From an uncultured Hyphomonadaceae bacterium (GTDB lineage: Bacteria; Pseudomonadota; Alphaproteobacteria; Caulobacterales; Hyphomonadaceae): DNA of 17,307 nucleotides. Made by a program: the position numbers and the translations under genes. How positions within the stretch are numbered: position 1 is the stretch's first letter; the number at the start of each line of letters is the position of its first letter. The DNA lies in assembly GCA_938049795.1 (NCBI GenBank), contig CALLCD010000145.1:1-17307 (forward strand). The letters run 5' to 3'. Below, piece after piece: positions 1-7,711 of the stretch. The notes under the pieces are model-generated. The model did no database searches and had not been told where the DNA came from. It saw only the letters and a list, made by a program, of their open reading frames with translations.

Positions 1-46
1 CAAGGCAACTGCAAATTTACAGTTCAGATCTCGGGGAAACCGCACC

Positions 47-1708
47 ATGGCCGTTCAATATGTCTACACAATGCAAGGGCTGACCAAAACTTTTCCGGGC
101 GGAAAGAAAGTGTTCGAGAACATCCACCTCTCTTTTCTGCCCGATGCGAAAATTGGTGTGGTCGGGGTGAACGGGGCCGGTAAGTCCACGCTGCTCAAAA
201 TTATGGCGGGTATGGACACGGAGTTTAATGGCGAAGCGTGGTCGGCGGACGGGATCAAGGTCGGCTACCTGCCGCAGGAACCTAAGCTCGACGAGAGCCT
301 TGATGTGTTTGGCAATATCGCCAGCCAATGCCCTGAAAAGCAGATCCTTGACCAGTTCAACGCGATCTCGACCAAGCTCGGCGAAGAGTACACAGACGAG
401 TTGATGGAAGAGATGACCGCGCTGCAAGAGCAGGTCGATGCGGCCGATGCGTGGGACATTGATTCCAAGATCGAAATGGCAATGGAAGCGCTGCGCTGCC
501 CGCCCAATGATGCGGATGTGTCCAAGCTTTCGGGCGGGGAAGTGCGCCGCGTTGCGATTTGCCAGCTGCTTCTGTCCAAGCCCGATATGTTGCTGATGGA
601 TGAACCGACCAACCACCTTGATGCTGAAACCGTCGGCTGGCTGCAAAACTATCTGATCAATTTCCCCGGTTGCGTGATCCTTGTCACTCACGACCGCTAT
701 TTCCTCGATGATATTACCGACTGGATTCTCGAACTCGACCGTGGGCGCGGCATTCCATATGAGGGCAATTATTCGGCATGGGTCGAGCAAAAGGCCAAGC
801 GCATGGAGCAGGAAGCGCGCGAGGATAAGGGGCGTCAGCGCACTCTGGCCAAGGAACTTGAATGGGTCCGCGCGGGCGCAAAGGCCCGTCAGGCGAAATC
901 GAAAGCCCGTATCAGCGCTTATGAAGATATGGCGTCCAAGGCCGAGCGCGAAAAGGTCTCCAATGCACAAATCCGCATTCCGCCGGGTCCGCGCCTTGGC
1001 GGTGTGGTGCTTGAAGCGGAAGGGCTGAAAAAGGGGTTTGGCGACAATCTCCTGATCGAAGGGCTCGATTTCAGACTGCCGCCGGGGGGCATTGTCGGCG
1101 TGATCGGGGCAAATGGCGCGGGCAAATCGACGCTCTTCAAAATGATCCTCGGGCAAGAACAACCCGATGAAGGCACACTGCGGCTCGGCGACACGGTCAA
1201 GCTTGGCTATGTCGATCAGTCGCGCGACAAGCTCGATGACAAGAAGAATGTCTGGGAGGAAATCTCCGACGGGCTGGATGTCATTGATCTGGGCGGGGTT
1301 GAGGTCAACAGCCGCGCCTATGTCGGTGCGTTCAATTTCAAAAAGGGCGATCAGCAGAAAAAGGTCGGGCAATTGTCCGGCGGTGAGCGCAACCGCGTCC
1401 ATTTGGCCAAGATGCTCAAAGAGGGCGGCAACATGCTCCTGCTCGATGAACCGACCAATGATCTTGATGTCGAAACGCTACAGGCACTCGAAGAGGGGCT
1501 GGACGGTTTCCCGGGCTGCGCGGTGATCATCTCGCACGATCGCTGGTTCCTTGACCGGATGGCCACGCACATTCTTGCTTTTGAAGGCAACAGCCATGTC
1601 GAATGGTTCGAGGGCGATTTCTCATCCTATCTCGAAGACAAGAAACGCCGGCTGGGCGAGGACGCGGTCAATCCGAAACGGGTGAAGTTCAAGAAGTTTG
1701 CGCGCTAG
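47..1708 (+). CDS. ettA: Energy-dependent translational throttle protein EttA (ABC-F ATPase)
   Basis: Soluble ABC-F protein of 553 residues, close to the usual ~555 for EttA. Family knowledge: it binds the ribosomal E site and gates entry into the elongation cycle according to the ATP/ADP ratio. Two ABC cassettes are visible. The first has Walker A GVNGAGKST (about 40-48), signature LSGGE (161-165) and Walker B DEPTNHLD (185-192). The second has GANGAGKS (354-361), LSGGE (443-447) and DEPTNDLD (467-474). Between them lies the charged helical linker (about 240-310) with the EttA-type stretch ELEWVRAGAKARQAKSKAR, which argues for EttA over Uup or other ABC-F members. There are no membrane segments, as expected. 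ATG 47 follows a GGGGAAA purine stretch. It converges on the small membrane protein gene, with 16 bp between the stop codons. All catalytic motifs look intact. Confidence 0.97.
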   Translation: MAVQYVYTMQGLTKTFPGGKKVFENIHLSFLPDAKIGVVGVNGAGKSTLLKIMAGMDTEFNGEAWSADGIKVGYLPQEPKLDESLDVFGNIASQCPEKQILDQFNAISTKLGEEYTDELMEEMTALQEQVDAADAWDIDSKIEMAMEALRCPPNDADVSKLSGGEVRRVAICQLLLSKPDMLLMDEPTNHLDAETVGWLQNYLINFPGCVILVTHDRYFLDDITDWILELDRGRGIPYEGNYSAWVEQKAKRMEQEAREDKGRQRTLAKELEWVRAGAKARQAKSKARISAYEDMASKAEREKVSNAQIRIPPGPRLGGVVLEAEGLKKGFGDNLLIEGLDFRLPPGGIVGVIGANGAGKSTLFKMILGQEQPDEGTLRLGDTVKLGYVDQSRDKLDDKKNVWEEISDGLDVIDLGGVEVNSRAYVGAFNFKKGDQQKKVGQLSGGERNRVHLAKMLKEGGNMLLLDEPTNDLDVETLQALEEGLDGFPGCAVIISHDRWFLDRMATHILAFEGNSHVEWFEGDFSSYLEDKKRRLGEDAVNPKRVKFKKFAR

Positions 1709-1724
1709 CGTCGTCGTCAATCTT

Positions 1725-2117
1725 CTAATCAGGCCGTTTGCGGATCTGTTGGACCACTTCATACGCGCCCTCGGCCACCATGAAGGCGATGGGCAAGAGA
1801 ATAAGGCTCATCAGCGAGGAGTATTGCCCGCCCATCCGCTCGAAGACATGGAAGACGGCCGCAAAGAAAATGCCGATCATCCCCATAAAGGCGATGCGCA
1901 TGGGCCATGTATTGTTGCGCAAAAGCAGCCCGTTTGGTTCGCGCCGGAACAGCCATAACCCCAACCCGCTCGATGCCAGCGCGCCGACAGAGATGTAAAG
2001 CGCAATGGCGGGGTCAATTCGCAGGAGCGGCTCCATAAGCTCGCGCACTTCAGGACGCTGGGGCAGGAAAATGGCAACGAAGGCATAGACCGGAAGGACG
2101 ATGAAGAGGCGTTCCAT
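1725..2117 (-). CDS. Small four-helix integral membrane protein, function unknown
   Basis: 130 residues, not recognised as a named family. Four hydrophobic segments are visible, at roughly residues 3-18, 36-56, 72-92 and 98-120, separated by short charged loops (PQRPEVRE, RREPNG, RNNTWPMR). This fits a small inner-membrane protein with both ends on one side. The C-terminus is basic (QQIRKRPD). ATG 2117 is the only good start but has no strong Shine-Dalgarno. The gene converges on ettA. Upstream of it (2118-2218) lies the terminator of the neighbouring lipoprotein, so it probably has its own promoter. The reading frame is clean, with hydrophobicity periodic over the whole length, which supports a real gene; no function can be assigned. 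Confidence 0.8.
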   Translation of the reverse strand: MERLFIVLPVYAFVAIFLPQRPEVRELMEPLLRIDPAIALYISVGALASSGLGLWLFRREPNGLLLRNNTWPMRIAFMGMIGIFFAAVFHVFERMGGQYSSLMSLILLPIAFMVAEGAYEVVQQIRKRPD

Positions 2118-2152
2118 AAAGCGTGTCCGTTTCGCAGCTATCGTCGAATAGA

Positions 2153-2181
2153 AAAGGCCCGCTCCTAAAGAGCAGGCCTTT
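2153..2181 (-). terminator. Intrinsic terminator of the lipoprotein gene
   Basis: The perfect arms AAAGGCC (2153-2159) and GGCCTTT (2175-2181) are extended, after a C/A mismatch, by GCTC (2161-2164) pairing with GAGC (2170-2173) around a 5-base loop. Read on the minus strand, the stem ends in GGCC followed by TTTTC. It lies about 40 bp after the minus-strand stop at 2219. The A/T-rich arms may let it act weakly in the plus direction too, but no plus-strand gene ends here. Confidence 0.85.
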
Positions 2182-2218
2182 GTCTTAATCGGCTTTGCAT
2201 CTTGCGCAAAGGGGGGCT

Positions 2219-2818
2219 TTACGCTTCGGGCAGCACAATCGTCTGGCCGAGGTTTTCGAGCACTTCGCTGGCGCTGAAATAGGCCGCATCATCCGGTTTT
2301 TCGCCCCGGTGCATCACGATCTCAGCGGTGGCCTCATAATTGACGCGCTCGGTAAAGCTTGAGGGACCGCCGAAGAAGGGATCATGGAACCCGCCAAAGC
2401 CGCCGCCAAACCGGCCTCCACGGAACCCGCGACGACCAAAGTGACGTCCGCGAAACCTGCTATTGTAGAAGCCCGGGCCGAAACCGGCATGACCGCCATA
2501 GCCGTAGAAATTATAGTAGAAGGGCGATGAGAAGCCGGTCGAAAGAAAGCGCGATTTCGCGTCCGTCTCGCGGCTGACAATCTGGAAATTGTCAAACCCG
2601 TTCTGCTGGGTCAGCTCGGCTGAGCGATAGAGCAGATAGGTCTCGACCGTCTGCCGGTCCGTCAGCGAATTACCAACAAAGGACACCGCCCAGCGGTTTG
2701 TCTCGATCTGCTGATCATCATAGCCGCCATCGCTGTTGACCTGCGGTTTATAAGTTGTGGCCGTGGCACATGCGCCGAGCAGGGCAAGCGCGAACAAGCC
2801 GGTGATAAGTTTCTTCAT
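2219..2818 (-). CDS. CC0125/CC1285-like lipoprotein with Gly/Phe/Arg-rich central region
   Basis: 199 residues from ATG 2818, chosen because a GGAGG Shine-Dalgarno sits about 7 bases upstream and the protein then begins with a textbook lipoprotein signal: MKK, a hydrophobic core and lipobox LLGAC with Cys17. An upstream in-frame start at 2899 would bury the signal peptide. After the lipid anchor, residues 23-90 (YKPQ, GGYDDQQIE, NRWAVSFVGN, YLLYRSAELTQQNGF) resemble the conserved part of the alphaproteobacterial CC0125/CC1285 lipoproteins, of unknown function. Residues about 100-152 form a low-complexity stretch of Gly, Phe, Tyr and Arg (GRHFGRRGFRGGRFGGGF). The C-terminal ~45 residues return to ordinary composition (YEATAEIVMH). 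Likely outer-membrane or periplasmic. The family assignment is from memory of the motif pattern. Confidence 0.85.
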   Translation of the reverse strand: MKKLITGLFALALLGACATATTYKPQVNSDGGYDDQQIETNRWAVSFVGNSLTDRQTVETYLLYRSAELTQQNGFDNFQIVSRETDAKSRFLSTGFSSPFYYNFYGYGGHAGFGPGFYNSRFRGRHFGRRGFRGGRFGGGFGGFHDPFFGGPSSFTERVNYEATAEIVMHRGEKPDDAAYFSASEVLENLGQTIVLPEA

Positions 2819-2942
2819 CCGAAGGCCTCCGATCGTCATGAGCGATGTTTTATCGCCTATCAATAATGTAACACATGCAAACTGAACGCCAAATAACATT
2901 TACATGAAGTTGCAATTGCAGCATGTTGAAATCATTCATGAA

Positions 2943-2978
2943 AAAGCCCCTATGTGCGATTGGCAGCATGGGGGCTTT
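2943..2978 (-). terminator. Intrinsic terminator of the aldehyde dehydrogenase gene
   Basis: Arms AAAGCCCC (2943-2950) and GGGGCTTT (2971-2978) are perfect complements, with an additional possible ATG/CAT pairing inside a ~20-base loop. On the minus strand the hairpin ends in GGGGCTTTTTC, so a short U tract follows. It starts about 26 bp after the minus-strand stop at 3005, in the right place to end the aldehyde dehydrogenase transcript before the lipoprotein promoter region. Confidence 0.85.
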
Positions 2979-3004
2979 GCGTGATTGTCTATGTGGGTGC
3001 GGGT

Positions 3005-4438
3005 TTAGGCCGCGTCATATCCCAGAACGGCTTTGGTTTCGAGAAACTCCTCGAAGCCATATTCGCCCCATTCGCGGCCATTGCCTGACTGTCTGTAGCC
3101 GCCGAAAGGCGCAGCGAAATCGGGGCCAGCGCCATTGACGTGAACATTGCCCGTGCGCAGCTGATTGGCCACTTTGCGGGCGCGATTGATGTCGCCAGAC
3201 TGGACATAGCCCGACAGGCCATAGACCGTGTCATTGGCCATCTCCACGGCGTCCGCCTCGGTCTCGTAGGGGATCATGACGAGCACAGGGCCGAAGATTT
3301 CCTCGCGCGCAATGGTCATGTCATTGGTGACATCGGCGAACACAGTTGGCCGCGCAAAATAACCCTTATTGAAGCCCTCTGGACGGCCAAGACCGCCAGC
3401 GACCAGCGTTGCGCCTTCGTCGATGCCGGTTTGGATCAGGTCTTGAATTTTGGCATATTGATTGGCGTTCGAGATCGGCCCAATGGCGCCTCGGGGTGCG
3501 TCTTGCGGCATCGCCACTTGCACGCTTTCGGCAGCCGCGCGGGCGATCTCGATGGCTTGGGCCTGCTGGTCTTTCTGGACGAACATCCGGCTTGGCGCAT
3601 TGCAGGACTGGCCTGAATTAGTCATCATCTGCATGACCCCGCCCGCCACGGCCTGCTGCAGATCCGCGTCGGGCAGCACGATATTGGCCGACTTGCCGCC
3701 AAGCTCCTGAGCGACGCGTTTGACTGTCGGTGCCGCCGCTTGGGCCACAAGAACCCCAGCGCGCGTCGAGCCGGTAAAGCTCATCATATCAACGTCCGGA
3801 TGGGCCGACATATACGCGCCAACGCCCGGACCATCGCCATTGACGAGGTTGAACACGCCGGCCGGGACGCCCGCTTCGTGCATCACCTCGGCGAGCAGCA
3901 TCGCGTCAAGCGGGGCAATCTCGGACGGTTTGAGCACCATCGTACAGCCCGCCGCAATCGCCGGCGCGACTTTACAGGCGACCTGATTGGCAGGCCAGTT
4001 CCACGGCGTGATGAAACCGCACACGCCGATGGGCTCCTTGCGGATCAGCGTCGAACCCTTTTGTTCTTCGAACTTATAGTCTCTAAGGATCGCCGCCGTG
4101 CTGGCATAATGGCCGAGCCCTGCAGGCGCTTGGGCGGCATTCGACAGCCACATCGGCGCGCCCATCTGGTTGGAGATCGCCGTCGCAATGTCGCCAAGAC
4201 GGGCTTGATACCCAGCCGTAATCTTGTCGAGCAGGTCAGCGCGGTACTCCACCGAAGTTTGCGAGAAGGTCTCAAAAGCCGCTTTGGCCGCGTTAACAGC
4301 CTTGTCCACATCTGCCGCAGAGCCGAGCGAGATACGCGCAAATGCTTCCTCTGTTGCAGGGTTCTCAACCTCGATTGCGCGCGGCTCAACCGGATCGACC
4401 CATTCGCCATTGATATAGAATTGAAGATAGTCCTGCAT
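3005..4438 (-). CDS. NAD(P)-dependent aldehyde dehydrogenase family protein
   Basis: 477 residues, full length for the ALDH superfamily. It oxidises an aldehyde to the acid with NAD(P)+ in the cytoplasm; the substrate cannot be read from sequence. Key residues: Asn147 in TPWNWPA (oxyanion), Lys170 in KPSE (cofactor binding), FTGST at 221-225 (Rossmann loop), general base Glu245 in ELGGKS, catalytic Cys279 in NSGQSCNAPSR and Glu380 in EEIFGP. Ala282, Ser284 and Pro283 after the Cys differ from the usual Cys-x-Ala/Ser pattern of betaine or succinate-semialdehyde enzymes, so no specific name is given. ATG 4438 is preceded by AGGGAG at suitable spacing. It is flanked by its own promoter and terminator, so it looks monocistronic. 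It is divergent from the methyltransferase gene. Confidence 0.95.
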   Translation of the reverse strand: MQDYLQFYINGEWVDPVEPRAIEVENPATEEAFARISLGSAADVDKAVNAAKAAFETFSQTSVEYRADLLDKITAGYQARLGDIATAISNQMGAPMWLSNAAQAPAGLGHYASTAAILRDYKFEEQKGSTLIRKEPIGVCGFITPWNWPANQVACKVAPAIAAGCTMVLKPSEIAPLDAMLLAEVMHEAGVPAGVFNLVNGDGPGVGAYMSAHPDVDMMSFTGSTRAGVLVAQAAAPTVKRVAQELGGKSANIVLPDADLQQAVAGGVMQMMTNSGQSCNAPSRMFVQKDQQAQAIEIARAAAESVQVAMPQDAPRGAIGPISNANQYAKIQDLIQTGIDEGATLVAGGLGRPEGFNKGYFARPTVFADVTNDMTIAREEIFGPVLVMIPYETEADAVEMANDTVYGLSGYVQSGDINRARKVANQLRTGNVHVNGAGPDFAAPFGGYRQSGNGREWGEYGFEEFLETKAVLGYDAA

Positions 4439-4476
4439 GATAGGCTCCCTAGACGGTTCGTGAAGTGTCTGTGTTT

Positions 4477-4505
4477 ACTATAGGGATGCAAGTGGCAATT
4501 GCGAA
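4477..4505 (-). promoter_or_regulatory. Predicted sigma70-type promoter of the aldehyde dehydrogenase
   Basis: On the minus strand there is TTCGCA (plus 4500-4505) as -35 (4 of 6 consensus) and TATAGT (plus 4477-4482) as -10 (5 of 6), separated by exactly 17 bases. It lies about 40 bp upstream of the ATG at 4438, leaving a short leader with AGGGAG as ribosome binding site. Predicted from pattern only. Confidence 0.5.
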
Positions 4506-4559
4506 GGGGTAACGCTAGGAGAGCCGGAATATGTTTGACTGGATTGGGAGTTGAAACGA

Positions 4560-5477
4560 ATGCCATCGGAGATTATCGAGCGCATTCGGGCCGCCGATCT
4601 GGTGTCCAGTTGGAAGCGGGACTTCGGCGTGGATGTCGCGCATTTGTTTGCGGGCGTCGAGGAGCTGACTTTGTCTCGGGACGTGGATACGGGGCTGCTG
4701 AGTTTTGATCCGCCAGTCGAGGGTGACGCCGCATTTTATCAGGCGATGCGTCGCTTTAAATGGTATCATCCTGCGCACAAGGAAGAGTTTGCAGCGGCGG
4801 CGGAGTGGCTTGGCGCGGGCGGACGTGCGCTCGATGTCGGCGCGGGGGATGCGGGCTTTGCGCGCTATGTTCGCGCGGGCGCTTATACCGGACTTGAGAC
4901 TGACCCGCAGGCGGTAGCTTCCGCTGTCGCTACGGGTTTGACCGTGCACAATCTCGACATGGCGGCCTATCGCGCATCGGACAGGTTCGAAGCAGCCGAA
5001 CTCGTCACCGCTTTTCAGGTGCTCGAACATGTCCGCGATCCGCAACGCTTCGTTTGCGAGATGGCAGAGCTCACGACCCCGGGCGGTCATGTCGCGATTG
5101 GGGTGCCTGATGCGGCGTCCTACGTGGCGGATCTGCCGGATTTTATGCTCAACGCACCGCCGCATCATCTGACATGGTGGACCGAAGCGGCGCTTGGCGC
5201 GGCGATGGCGCAGGCCGGATTGCAAGTGCGCGCCGTCCATAGGTTCGGCGTCGAGCCGTGGGAGCGGCAATTATGGTGGATGGCGAAGCTCGCAAGGATC
5301 GGACGGGCTGAAACGGCAAGCCGGTTCGGCAGGAGACTGCGGGCACGTAAAGTTGCGTCTTTTGTAGGGGCATGGGCGTTGCAAATCTTCCCCATCCCGA
5401 AGCCCGCGCGCGGGTCAACGCTGCTGATGATTGGGAAGAAAGTGGACGACCCCGCTTACCCCCGCGGGATCGAATAG
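4560..5477 (+). CDS. Class I SAM-dependent methyltransferase (Methyltransf_23-like)
   Basis: 305 residues from ATG 4560, preferred over the in-frame TTG at 4551 because GGGAG (4546-4550) then lies 9 bases upstream. SAM-binding motif I is LDVGAGDAGF (91-100), the acidic end of strand 2 is GLETDP (111-116), and the post-motif LEHV (155-158) with the following PGGHVAIGVPD is typical of Methyltransf_23/11 enzymes. The N-terminal 75 residues (LLSFDPPVEGDAAFYQAM, then WYHPAHKEEF) recall the leader found before the methyltransferase domain in polysaccharide-linked enzymes, but without the zinc-ribbon cysteines. After the core comes PPHHLTWWT (200-208), then a basic C-terminal region. A sugar or glycolipid substrate is inference. 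It is convergent with guaB, with a 22-bp coding overlap. Confidence 0.88.
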   Translation: MPSEIIERIRAADLVSSWKRDFGVDVAHLFAGVEELTLSRDVDTGLLSFDPPVEGDAAFYQAMRRFKWYHPAHKEEFAAAAEWLGAGGRALDVGAGDAGFARYVRAGAYTGLETDPQAVASAVATGLTVHNLDMAAYRASDRFEAAELVTAFQVLEHVRDPQRFVCEMAELTTPGGHVAIGVPDAASYVADLPDFMLNAPPHHLTWWTEAALGAAMAQAGLQVRAVHRFGVEPWERQLWWMAKLARIGRAETASRFGRRLRARKVASFVGAWALQIFPIPKPARGSTLLMIGKKVDDPAYPRGIE

Positions 5478-6913
5478 TTTGGGCTTTCGCGGGTCATGGT
5501 AACGTCGTGGACATGACTTTCGCGTAGGCCGGCGCCGGTGATCTGGACGAACTCGGCCTTGTCGTGCATCTCGGTGACGGTTTTTGCGCCGACATAACCC
5601 ATCGCCGCGCGCAAGCCGCCGACCATCTGGTGAACAATCGGATTGAGCGGACCTTTGAACGGCACTTGTCCTTCAATGCCTTCAGGAACGAGCTTGTCAG
5701 TCGCCGCATCCTTCTGGAAATAGCGGTCAGCCGAGCCGCGCGCCATGGCGCCAAGTGAGCCCATGCCGCGATAGGATTTGTACGAGCGTCCCTGATAGAG
5801 AAACACTTCGCCCGGAGCCTCTTCGGTGCCCGCAAACATCGAGCCCATCATCGCGGTCGAGGCCCCAGCGGCGAGCGCTTTGGCAAAGTCGCCGGAGAAT
5901 TTGATGCCGCCATCGGCAATGATCGGCGTGTCCGATTTGGCCGCCGCTTTAGCGCAGTCTTCAATTGCGGTCAGCTGCGGCACGCCCACGCCTGCCACAA
6001 TCCGCGTGGTGCAGATCGAGCCCGGGCCAATACCGACTTTGACCGCGTCCGCGCCTGCATCAATCAGGGCTTTGGTGGCGTCACCCGTGGCGACATTGCC
6101 CGCAATGATCTGGACCGAGTTGGACAGTTTCTTGGCGCGGGTCACGGCTTCAAGCACAGAGCGCGAATGGCCATGCGCCGTATCAATCACAACCGCGTCC
6201 GCCCCCGCCGCGATCAGCGCTTCGGTGCGTTCAAATCCGGCGTCGCCCACGGTGGAGGCAGCGGCAACACGCAACCGGCCGCGATCATCTTTCGCCGCAT
6301 TGGGGTTAAGCTGGGCCTTGTCCATATCCTTGACCGTCAGAAGACCGATACAGTGATTGGCGTCATCGACAATGATCAGCCGCTCGATCCGGTGTTTGTG
6401 CAGGAGCCGCCGGGCTTCGTCAGGGGTCGTCTCGACGGTGGCGGTGACAAGCGATTGGGTCATCAGATCGGTGACGGGGCGGGAGAGATCTTCGGCAAAA
6501 CGCAGATCGCGATTGGTGATAATGCCAAGCAAAGTGCCATCATCTTCGACCACCGGAATGCCCGAGAAGCCGCGCTTTTCTTTCAGTTCGATCAGGTCGG
6601 CCAAAGTCGCGCGCGGGGTGATGGTCACAGGGTTCATCACCATGCCGCTCTCATAGTTTTTGACCTGTCCCACTTCGCGAGCCTGTTCGTCCACGCTGAG
6701 ATTGCGGTGGATGACGCCCATGCCGCCCGCCTGCGCCATCGCAATGGCGAGCCTTGCTTCGGTCACTGTGTCCATAGCCGCCGACAGGAGCGGAATGTTC
6801 AGGGAGATGGATTTGGTCAGCCGCGTCTGCGTGCTCACTTCGGAGGGGGTCACTTCGCTTGCGCCGGGCTGTAAGAGCACGTCGTCAAAGGTCAGGGCTT
6901 GTCTGATTTTCAT
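5456..6913 (-). CDS. guaB: Inosine-5'-monophosphate dehydrogenase
   Basis: 485 residues, the usual IMPDH length. It converts IMP to XMP with NAD+, the committed step of guanine nucleotide synthesis. The catalytic loop GPGSICTTR places the nucleophile at Cys301. The phosphate/IMP site ADGG is at 333-336, GSMFAGTEEAPGE at about 357-369, and the mobile flap ARGSADRYFQ at 391-400. Two CBS domains occupy roughly 92-200, inserted in the TIM barrel as in the family; they usually bind adenine or guanine nucleotides for allosteric control. GGAAG lies about 9 bases before ATG 6913. It is last in a same-strand run after the thioredoxin-fold lipoprotein (90-bp gap), a gap large enough for a promoter of its own. 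Its 3' end overlaps the methyltransferase stop. Confidence 0.97.
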   Translation of the reverse strand: MKIRQALTFDDVLLQPGASEVTPSEVSTQTRLTKSISLNIPLLSAAMDTVTEARLAIAMAQAGGMGVIHRNLSVDEQAREVGQVKNYESGMVMNPVTITPRATLADLIELKEKRGFSGIPVVEDDGTLLGIITNRDLRFAEDLSRPVTDLMTQSLVTATVETTPDEARRLLHKHRIERLIIVDDANHCIGLLTVKDMDKAQLNPNAAKDDRGRLRVAAASTVGDAGFERTEALIAAGADAVVIDTAHGHSRSVLEAVTRAKKLSNSVQIIAGNVATGDATKALIDAGADAVKVGIGPGSICTTRIVAGVGVPQLTAIEDCAKAAAKSDTPIIADGGIKFSGDFAKALAAGASTAMMGSMFAGTEEAPGEVFLYQGRSYKSYRGMGSLGAMARGSADRYFQKDAATDKLVPEGIEGQVPFKGPLNPIVHQMVGGLRAAMGYVGAKTVTEMHDKAEFVQITGAGLRESHVHDVTMTRESPNYSIPRG

Positions 6914-7003
6914 GATTGCAGCTTCCTTTTTGGCCTCTTAATGAAAGCCGCGCTGCTTGTGAAGAGGAAATTGCGGACTTGCCGGTCGTTTACGCGCAAA
7001 TTT

Positions 7004-7660
7004 CTAGGCGGACGGGCACATTTCCCAGACATAACCATTATCATCCGGCAGCGCGCCAATCGCGACAAGGTTGACGATGAACTCGGAGGCGCTTTCGCAG
7101 AAGCTCCATTGCGCGTTCCATTTTTCCTCACTGTGGATGGCGCGGGTGTCCGGATCAACGACCATGATGAAGGGCGACCAGACACGGTGCCAGCCGCGCT
7201 CGCGGGCAAGGTCTGTGACGCCCAGCTTGTCGGCAAAATCGAGCCCGTTTTGAGTGCGCGCATTGAGCCGGACGACGCTGATCTGATAACTCGCGCGCGC
7301 CTCGGCGGTCATGGCGCTGCGTTGGTCGGGGGTGAGTTTCTTGATAAAGTCGGCCGTCTTCCACGGGGCTTCTGGATTAAAGTTTTTGCCATCGAAGACT
7401 TTGCAATAGGGGCATTCATTAAACCCCCAGATCACCATGAGTGGTGTACCGCGCTCTTTGGCCGAGGCGACGGCAGCCTCGTAAAGCGTCTCGCTGTCGA
7501 TGCAGGCATAATAGATCGCGTTTGCCGGATCATCCTTGCACCCGCCATCGGGTTGGAGGGTGGCATAGTCAACCGCATCGACAAAGAGATTGGTGCCGGA
7601 TTGTCCGCCGCATGCGCCAAGGCTGAGCAATGCGAGGAGGGCGAAAATTCGAAAAGACAT
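7004..7660 (-). CDS. Thioredoxin-fold lipoprotein with CPYC motif
   Basis: 218 residues. It begins with a lipoprotein signal (MSFRIFALLALL, lipobox LGAC, Cys17), so the mature protein should be anchored in the periplasm. After a linker containing two further cysteines (Cys41, Cys53), residues 72-90 read TPLMVIWGFNECPYCKVFD: a hydrophobic strand followed by the redox motif CPYC (83-86) at the start of a helix, as in the thioredoxin/SoxW-like fold. A strand with WSPFIMVVDPDTRAIHS (about 160-176) fits the second half of the fold, with Pro in the cis-Pro region. The C-terminus has two more Cys (FCESA and EMCPSA). Likely a periplasmic thiol reductase or oxidase of unknown partner. No strong Shine-Dalgarno is seen. 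It sits between the UDP-glucuronate decarboxylase and guaB genes. Confidence 0.85.
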   Translation of the reverse strand: MSFRIFALLALLSLGACGGQSGTNLFVDAVDYATLQPDGGCKDDPANAIYYACIDSETLYEAAVASAKERGTPLMVIWGFNECPYCKVFDGKNFNPEAPWKTADFIKKLTPDQRSAMTAEARASYQISVVRLNARTQNGLDFADKLGVTDLARERGWHRVWSPFIMVVDPDTRAIHSEEKWNAQWSFCESASEFIVNLVAIGALPDDNGYVWEMCPSA

Positions 7661-7711
7661 GTTTGGGGCTTTTTGTTTTGGGAGGAAGATGGGGGTGGCC
7701 TGCGCGCGGGG

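Noticed and set aside
17..1402. Long 461-codon open frame antisense to ettA
   Set aside because: It mirrors ettA codon by codon and has no recognisable domain; ettA has complete ABC-F motifs. A byproduct of GC-rich codon use.
3740..4483. 247-codon plus-strand open frame over the aldehyde dehydrogenase
   Set aside because: Arg/His-rich composition without domains, antisense to a gene with all catalytic residues.
4515..5270. 251-codon minus-strand open frame over the methyltransferase
   Set aside because: Shadow frame with Arg-rich low-quality composition; the plus-strand frame has SAM motifs and a Shine-Dalgarno.
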